Positions 4,790-9,299 of a stretch of DNA of 9,299 nt are shown piece after piece (position 1 is the first letter of the stretch; every line of letters starts with the position of its first letter). Source of the stretch: Spirochaetae bacterium HGW-Spirochaetae-7 (GTDB taxonomy: Bacteria > Spirochaetota > Spirochaetia > Treponematales > UBA12059); assembly GCA_002839245.1 (NCBI GenBank), contig PGXR01000167.1, positions 1 to 9,299 on the forward strand. The letters are read 5' to 3'. The notes below the pieces were generated by a model. It saw only the letters and a list, made by a program, of their open reading frames with translations, did not search any database and was not told where the DNA came from. The translations under genes were made by a program, and so were the position numbers.

Positions 4790-6939
4790 AAATCCTGCTT
4801 GTTGGATCGGGCGGCCGCGAGCACGCGATAGCCGTCAAGCTGGCCTGCTCTCCCCTGCTCGAGGCGCTGTTCGTGGCTCCCGGCAACGGCGGCACGCAGC
4901 CGATGGGCTGGAACGTGCCGATAGCGGCGACCGACATCGATGCGCTGGTGGACTTTGCGGACAAGAAAGCCATTGACCTCGTCGTCGTTGGTCCGGAAGC
5001 GCCGCTCGCACTTGGCCTTGCCGACGCGCTCGCGGAACGCTCCGCCAGGACCGGGCGCAGCATCCTGTGCTTCGGACCGGGCCGCGCGGCCGCCAGGCTG
5101 GAATCGTCCAAGGCGTTCTCCAAGGCGACGATGACCCGCCTGGGCATCCCGACAGCCGAGTACGGCACCTTCAACGGATACCAGGACTTTGAACGAGCAG
5201 CCGATTTTGTCAGGCAGGCGCCGTGGCCGACGGTCGTCAAGGTTTCCGGACTCGCGGCGGGCAAGGGCGTCTTCCTGCCCGAATCGAAGACCGAAGCCGT
5301 CGGGCTGGTACACGAGCTGTTGCGGGGGAGCCTGCTCGGCGAAGCCGGCTACGAGGTCGTCATCGAGGAAAGGCTCGAAGGCGAGGAGCTGTCGATCCTG
5401 GCCTTCTGCGACGGCGAGCGGGTGGCGGTGATGCCGAGCGCGCAGGACCACAAGCGCCTCTTCGACGGCGACCGGGGACCGAACACCGGCGGCATGGGCG
5501 CATACGCCCCCGCTCCGATATGCCCCGCCGGGCTCGCCGCGGAATACTCGAAACTCGCGATAGACCCGGTCGTCCGCGATTTCGCGGCCAATGGTACACC
5601 CTTCGTCGGCGTCGTCTACGCTGGCATCATCGTCACCGCCGCGGGTCCCAGGGTACTGGAGTACAACTGCCGCTTCGGCGACCCCGAGGCACAAGCCATC
5701 CTGGCGCTGTTCGACGGCGACCTGGCGGCGACGCTCGCCGCCTGCGCCTCGGGTGACCTGCGGACGGCGATGCCTGCCTGGAAACCCGGCGCGGCCGCCT
5801 GCGTCGTGATGGCGAGCGACGGTTACCCCGAGGCACCGGTCGGTGGCGTCCCGCTGGCTGGGCTCGAGCCCGCGGGGTCTGCCTGCGTCCTCCACGCGGG
5901 CACCGGCTTCGAAAACGGACGGCTCGTATCCAGGCCGGGCCGCGTGCTCGGCGTGACCGCGTACGGACGCGACCTTCGGGAAGCGATCTCGTCAGCCTAT
6001 GCCAAGGTCGATGCCATATCGTTCCCCGGCGCGCGCTTGCGGCGCGACATAGGCGCGCGGGGCCTGGCCAGGATAGCGCTCGGGGAAAAATCCGCCGCGC
6101 CTACGGCCTACGCGTCATCCGGCGTCGACATAGACGCGGGCAACGAGTCGGTCCGGCTGATGTCCGGCGCGGTCAAGGCGACCTACACCGACGCGGTGCT
6201 CGCCGGCATCGGCTCATTCGGCGGCCTCTGGGATGCCGCCTCGCTTTCGGCCATGTCCGCGCCGGTACTCGTCGCGTCCACTGACGGCGTCGGCACCAAG
6301 GTAAAGCTCGCCGCCCAGGCCGGCAGCTACCGGTCGATAGGCATGGACATCGTCAACCACTGCATCGACGACATCCTCGTGCAGGGAGCCAGGCCCCTGT
6401 TCTTCCTGGACTACTTCGCCAGTTCCACGATAAGCCCAGGCAAGGTAGCGGAAGCCGTCGGGGGAATGGCCGCCGCCTGCCAGGCTTCCGGTTGCGTGCT
6501 CCTGGGCGGCGAGACGGCGGAGATGCCAGGGGTCTACCAGGCCGGGGAGTTCGACATCGCGGGTACCATAGTCGGCGTCGTCGAACGGGCTTCCATATTG
6601 CCCGCGGCCGGCATCGGACCCGGCGACGTCCTCGTCGGATTCCGATCCGACGGACCGCACACCAACGGATACTCGCTGGCGCGCAGGGTCTTCGAGGGCG
6701 TCGACCTGTCGACCGTCTATCCCGAGCTGGGCAGGCCCCTCGGCGAGGTCCTCCTCGCTCCGCACCGGTCATACCTGCCGCTGTTGTGGCCGGTTTTGAG
6801 GGACAGACCCCGGCTCATCAAGGGCCTGGCCCACCTGACCGGCGGCGGCTTCATCGAGAACGTGCCCAGGATCCTGTCGGCCGGGCTCGAGGCGGTCGTC
6901 GAGCGCGGCTCGTGGCCGGCGAGCGGCTCGGGGGAATAG
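4786..6939 (+). CDS. purD: PurD-PurM fusion: GAR synthetase joined to a prematurely terminated AIR synthetase
   Basis: The first part (about 1-434) is PurD, which ligates glycine to phosphoribosylamine: VGSGGREHA (6-14), VVVGPEAPLALGLAD, the ATP-grasp segment VVKVSGLAAGKGV, EERLEGEELS, PNTGGMGAYAP and the signature RFGDPEAQ (296-303), ending YAKVDAISF...RRDIGARGL. A linker of about five residues follows, and then PurM begins: YASSGVDIDAG (from about 442), STDGVGTK (498-505), GGETAEMPG (574-582), SDGPHTNGYS (621-630) and HLTGGGF. There is no stop or start between the two, so this is a true fusion, in the order of the D and M parts of eukaryotic GART. The frame ends at a TAG at 6937-6939 just after ERGSW, where PurM should go on for about 80 more residues; these continue in another frame. 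The start overlaps the purF stop. The PurD half looks intact and the PurM half probably lacks its C-terminal end. Confidence 0.9.
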   Translation: MKILLVGSGGREHAIAVKLACSPLLEALFVAPGNGGTQPMGWNVPIAATDIDALVDFADKKAIDLVVVGPEAPLALGLADALAERSARTGRSILCFGPGRAAARLESSKAFSKATMTRLGIPTAEYGTFNGYQDFERAADFVRQAPWPTVVKVSGLAAGKGVFLPESKTEAVGLVHELLRGSLLGEAGYEVVIEERLEGEELSILAFCDGERVAVMPSAQDHKRLFDGDRGPNTGGMGAYAPAPICPAGLAAEYSKLAIDPVVRDFAANGTPFVGVVYAGIIVTAAGPRVLEYNCRFGDPEAQAILALFDGDLAATLAACASGDLRTAMPAWKPGAAACVVMASDGYPEAPVGGVPLAGLEPAGSACVLHAGTGFENGRLVSRPGRVLGVTAYGRDLREAISSAYAKVDAISFPGARLRRDIGARGLARIALGEKSAAPTAYASSGVDIDAGNESVRLMSGAVKATYTDAVLAGIGSFGGLWDAASLSAMSAPVLVASTDGVGTKVKLAAQAGSYRSIGMDIVNHCIDDILVQGARPLFFLDYFASSTISPGKVAEAVGGMAAACQASGCVLLGGETAEMPGVYQAGEFDIAGTIVGVVERASILPAAGIGPGDVLVGFRSDGPHTNGYSLARRVFEGVDLSTVYPELGRPLGEVLLAPHRSYLPLLWPVLRDRPRLIKGLAHLTGGGFIENVPRILSAGLEAVVERGSWPASGSGE
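6798..6811 (-). repeat. Inverted copy of the GGGGTCTGTCCCTC motif inside purM
   Basis: GAGGGACAGACCCC on the + strand is the exact reverse complement of the 14 bases at 8370-8383 in purH. It encodes part of VLRDRPRLIKG, just before the conserved HLTGGGF. No extra residues are obvious here, so it could be chance or an old insertion. Confidence 0.5.
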
Positions 6940-7124
6940 ACCCCGACGAGATGTACCGAGTGTTCAACATGGGCATCGGCATGATCGCCGTGGTAGACAA
7001 AGGGCGGGCGGACGAAGCCCTGGCTGCTGTCGGCGAGGAATGCTGGGTCATCGGCCATCTGGCCGCCATCGGGGTCGGCGGGGCCGGGAAAAATGCCGAG
7101 CCGGCCCGCACGAGGCTGGCATGA
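6918..7124 (+). pseudogene. purM: C-terminal remainder of PurM, out of frame with the PurD-PurM fusion
   Basis: In the third frame the sequence reads GERLGGIDPDEMYRVFNMG, then IGMIAVVDKGRADEALAA, then ECWVIGHLAAIG, ending TGA at 7122-7124. This is the normal PurM tail (compare E. coli HHEMYRTFNCGVGMIIAL and KIGIIKAS). Upstream, the fusion frame has VVERGSW, which should be followed by about 18 residues containing a WPxxF-type helix before EMYR. Only 32 bases lie between TGG and the GAG of EMYR, about 22 fewer than expected, so the break is best explained by a small deletion and not a one-base error. The stop overlaps the purN ATG, so the original operon structure is preserved around it. I see no plausible independent start for this piece. 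Confidence 0.8.
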
Positions 7125-7795
7125 CGGGTGGCCAGGACGCTCGGCCGCTGCGGCTGGCCGTGCTCGCATCAGGCAACGGCTCGAACCTCCAGGCCATCAT
7201 CGACGCGTGCGCGGCCCCGGACTTCGGAGCCCGCGTCGTGGCCGTTTTCTCCGACAAGCCAGCGGCATTCGCGCTCCAGCGGGCGCGCGCCGCCGGCATC
7301 CAGGCCGTCGCATTGCCATTTACAAAAGGCCAGGCCCGCGGCGGTTACGACGCAACGCTGGCCGGCGAGGTGGCCGTCAGCGAACCCGATTTCGTCCTCC
7401 TGCTCGGATGGATGCGTCTCCTGTCCGGCTCCTTCCTGTCGCGTTTCCCCGGCCAGGTCGTCAACTTGCACCCCGCCCTGCCAGGGACCTTCCCGGGTAC
7501 GCACGCCATCGAGCGCGCGCTTGACGCGTACCGGGCCGGCGCCCTGGACAGGACAGGCGTCATGACGCATTTCGTTCCCGACGAAGACGTAGACTCCGGA
7601 CCGGTCATACTCGCGGCGGAAGTGCCAATCCGGCCCGACGATACCCTGGCGTCCCTGGAAGCCCGCGCCCACATCGCCGAGCACCGCCTTATAGTGGATA
7701 CAGTGAAAAGGCTGGTAGACACATACAGACCACGGAGTCCCGGAGACGGGGAGCAAGGAAGAGAGAGAGCGCGAAAGGTGGAGAATGATGAATAA
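7121..7795 (+). CDS. purN: Phosphoribosylglycinamide formyltransferase (GAR transformylase, 10-formyl-THF dependent)
   Basis: PurN transfers a formyl group from 10-formyltetrahydrofolate to GAR, giving FGAR. It begins near residue 9 with LRLAVLASGNGSNLQAII, the usual phosphate-binding N-terminus, and continues with DFVLLLGWMRLLS. The catalytic block VVNLHPALPG has Asn115 and His117, matching E. coli Asn106 and His108. GVMTHFVPDEDVDSGPV has Asp158 in the place of E. coli Asp144. At 224 residues it is slightly longer than usual. After VKRLVDTYRP, the last 20 or so residues (rich in G, E, R and K) are encoded by the inverted repeat in the purN-purH gap and are probably not part of the fold. The ATG overlaps the PurM stop (ATGA), giving the D-M-N order seen in eukaryotic GART, though PurN here is a separate protein. 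The frame is intact. Confidence 0.95.
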   Translation: MTGGQDARPLRLAVLASGNGSNLQAIIDACAAPDFGARVVAVFSDKPAAFALQRARAAGIQAVALPFTKGQARGGYDATLAGEVAVSEPDFVLLLGWMRLLSGSFLSRFPGQVVNLHPALPGTFPGTHAIERALDAYRAGALDRTGVMTHFVPDEDVDSGPVILAAEVPIRPDDTLASLEARAHIAEHRLIVDTVKRLVDTYRPRSPGDGEQGRERARKVENDE

Positions 7796-7875
7796 AAATA
7801 TCGATGGCTATTCACCCCTGTTTCCCTCCCTGATAAATTCCTCTCCTACATCCGTGCCTCCGTGTCTGTGGTTTA
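7728..7875. repeat. Imperfect inverted-repeat element between purN and purH
   Basis: The left arm (from 7728: ACCACGGAGTCCCGGAGAC, then GGGGAGCAAGGAA) and the right arm (to 7875: CCTCCGTGTCTGTGGTTT, preceded by TCCTCTCCTACATCC) are imperfectly complementary over about 30 bases, with an AT-richer middle of about 80 bases. It belongs to the same broad repeat style as CTCTGTG/CACAGAG in the purQ-purC gap. There is no open reading frame of its own; the left arm encodes the PurN tail. It resembles a small non-autonomous element, but no ends or target duplication can be fixed. Confidence 0.6.
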
Positions 7876-7888
7876 AAATCCCTATCTT

Positions 7889-7893
7889 AGGAG
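7889..7893 (+). promoter_or_regulatory. Ribosome binding site of purH
   Basis: AGGAG lies six bases before the ATG at 7900. purH is one of only two complete starts here not formed by a four-base overlap with the gene before it, so this site decides its start. Confidence 0.75.
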
Positions 7894-7899
7894 CGGTTC

Positions 7900-9299
7900 A
7901 TGGCTTTAGCGCTGATTTCGGTACATGACAAGACTGGCTTGGCGGGCTTCGCGAAACGGCTCGCGGCCTGTGGCTGGAGCTTTCTCGCGTCGGGCGGAAC
8001 GGCTCGCGCACTTTCAGCGGCCGGCATCGCGGTCACCGAAGTAGCCGCATACACAGGCTCGCCCGAGATACTTGGCGGGCGGGTGAAGACCCTGCACCCG
8101 GCAATCCACGGCGGCATACTGTCGCGCGGTACCGAGTCCGACCGCGCGGAACTTGCCGCCCTGGGCTGGGCCGAGATAGACCTCGTCGTCGCCAACCTCT
8201 ACCCGTTCGAAGCCACCATGGCGAAGAGCGGCATAACGGAAATCGAATGCGTCGAGGAAATTGACATCGGCGGCGTCGCGCTTTTGCGGGCAGCCGCCAA
8301 GAACTTCGCCCGCGTCGGGGTAGTCTGCGAACCTGTTGACTACGATCGCGTGGCTGAAGCTGTCGAGACGGGGTCTGTCCCTCCCCCGTCGGGGTCTGTC
8401 CCCGTCGAGCTCAGGCGCGAGTTGTCATGCAAGGCTTTCGCCGTCTGCGCCCGATACGACGCGGCCATCGCTTCGTGGATCGCACCCGATTCGGCAGCCA
8501 TGCTGTACGGCTTCGCGGGCCAGACGCTGCGCTACGGCGAGAACCCCCACCAGAAGGCGCGGCTCTACACGGACCTGCCGGGAGCCGGCCCCCTGGGAGG
8601 CAAGGTCCTGCAGGGCAAGGAACTGTCGTACAACAACATCCTCGACCTGGACGCGGCATGGCGCATCGCGGCCAGCTTCAACGGAACGGCAGCCGTCGTC
8701 GTCAAGCACCTTTCACCCTGCGGAATCGCCGTACTCGGCGACGATACACCTGACGCGCTGGCGTTCGCGCTCGCATCGGCCCTGGAATGCGATCCAGTCT
8801 CTGCCTTCGGAGGCGTGATAGCGGTCAACCGCCCGTTCGGCGCAGACGCCGCCCGTGCGCTGGAAGATACCTTCGTCGAGTGCATCGCGGCTCCGACGTT
8901 CACGGACGAGGCGCGGGCGCTGCTCGCCAGGCGCAAGAACGCCCGCCTCCTGGAGTTGGGATGTCACGCTCCCGAAAGCGCGGGGTCGCAGGTAAAAGCG
9001 GCCGAACTCGAGACCCGATCGGTACGGGGAGGTTTCCTGCGGCAGGATATCGACCGCGGGGATCCGGAAGGAACCGAATGGAGGGTCGTCTCGAAGCGCC
9101 AGCCTACCGAAGCTGAAATGGCTGCCCTGCGCTTTGCGTGGAAGGCCTGCGTCTCGGCCAAATCCAACGCCATACTGCTCGCGGCGCCTGTCGCGGGCCA
9201 AGCCACGGGTTCTGCCGGTATGGCGGGTTTTTCAACCGTGGGCATAGGCTCGGGACAACCCAACCGCGTCGACTCGACAAGGATAGCGGTCACTCGGGC
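7900..9299 (+). CDS. purH: Bifunctional AICAR transformylase / IMP cyclohydrolase (3' end outside window)
   Basis: PurH carries out the last two steps: it formylates AICAR with 10-formyl-THF and cyclises FAICAR to IMP. The frame runs from 7900 to the right edge without a stop, 466 residues, so roughly 60 C-terminal residues are missing if it has the E. coli length (529). The N-terminal MGS-like cyclohydrolase domain shows ISVHDKTGL, LASGGTAR, GGRVKTLHP, IHGGIL and NLYPF, then IDIGGVALLRAAAKN. The transformylase domain shows RYGENPHQKA, QGKELSYNNILDLDAAW, the catalytic Lys-His in VVKHLSPCG (Lys269, His270), DPVSAFGGVIAVN (from 298), SAKSNAI (Lys421, Asn423) and VGIGSGQPNRVDS. Between the domains a GSVPPPSGSVP stretch is encoded by a 21-bp repeat pair. 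It is separated from purN by a repeat element and has its own ribosome binding site. Confidence 0.95.
   Translation, partial: MALALISVHDKTGLAGFAKRLAACGWSFLASGGTARALSAAGIAVTEVAAYTGSPEILGGRVKTLHPAIHGGILSRGTESDRAELAALGWAEIDLVVANLYPFEATMAKSGITEIECVEEIDIGGVALLRAAAKNFARVGVVCEPVDYDRVAEAVETGSVPPPSGSVPVELRRELSCKAFAVCARYDAAIASWIAPDSAAMLYGFAGQTLRYGENPHQKARLYTDLPGAGPLGGKVLQGKELSYNNILDLDAAWRIAASFNGTAAVVVKHLSPCGIAVLGDDTPDALAFALASALECDPVSAFGGVIAVNRPFGADAARALEDTFVECIAAPTFTDEARALLARRKNARLLELGCHAPESAGSQVKAAELETRSVRGGFLRQDIDRGDPEGTEWRVVSKRQPTEAEMAALRFAWKACVSAKSNAILLAAPVAGQATGSAGMAGFSTVGIGSGQPNRVDSTRIAVTR
8362..8409 (+). repeat. 21-bp tandem pair of GGGGTCTGTCCC in the purH interdomain region
   Basis: GGGGTCTGTCCC occurs at 8370-8381 and again, as GGGGTCTGTCCCC, at 8391-8403, exactly 21 bases apart and in frame. 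The block is flanked by direct GTCGAG copies at 8362-8367 and 8404-8409, 42 bases apart. It encodes two imperfect 7-residue repeats (GSVPPPS, GSVP) between the AVE of the cyclohydrolase part and VELRRELSCKAF at the start of the transformylase part. Confidence 0.85.

Noticed and set aside
6903..6950. Programmed ribosomal frameshift producing full PurM
   Set aside because: There is no slippery heptamer, and about 22 bases of conserved coding sequence are missing, so shifting frame alone would not restore the protein.

Overview
The window is a long stretch of a de novo purine (IMP) biosynthesis cluster, all on the + strand, in a high-GC bacterium. The order is purL (3' end only), purQ, a gap of about 670 bases, purC, purE, purF, a purD-purM fusion, purN, a short gap, then purH (5' part only). 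Most adjacent genes overlap by four bases (ATGA or GTGA), as in a tightly translation-coupled operon. PurE is the class II form (GSAHKT and AGRSNALSG motifs) known from animals and from Treponema denticola. This, the absence of purK, and the style of the intergenic repeats make a GC-rich spirochaete my best guess at the organism. That is an inference, not a proof.

The enzymes cover most of the route from PRPP to IMP: PurF (PRPP to phosphoribosylamine), PurD (to GAR), PurN (to FGAR), PurL/PurQ (to FGAM), PurM (to AIR), PurE (AIR to CAIR directly with CO2), PurC (to SAICAR) and PurH (AICAR to IMP). PurB and PurS are not in the window. A hairpin plus T-tract just after purQ probably ends the purL-purQ transcript, so purC onward may be a second unit.

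The unusual part is damage and repeat invasion. In purQ, the stretch that should carry the nucleophilic cysteine (GICNGFQ-like) is gone. Five tandem 21-bp palindromic units stand there and the reading frame changes. In purM, about 20 bases are missing near the C-terminal end, which gives a frameshift and a premature TAG. In purH, a second 21-bp tandem pair built on GGGGTCTGTCCC lies in frame between the two catalytic domains, and a 14-base copy of the same motif occurs inverted in purM.

The purQ-purC gap holds a decayed GxxExxY-family gene between nested inverted repeats, which looks like a dead mobile or repeat-borne module. The purN-purH gap holds a second, shorter inverted-repeat element with no gene, and it supplies the last residues of PurN. 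I see no new enzymatic system. The notable biology is repeat insertion and expansion inside essential genes, or alternatively assembly error at those hairpins, which cannot be told apart from sequence alone.
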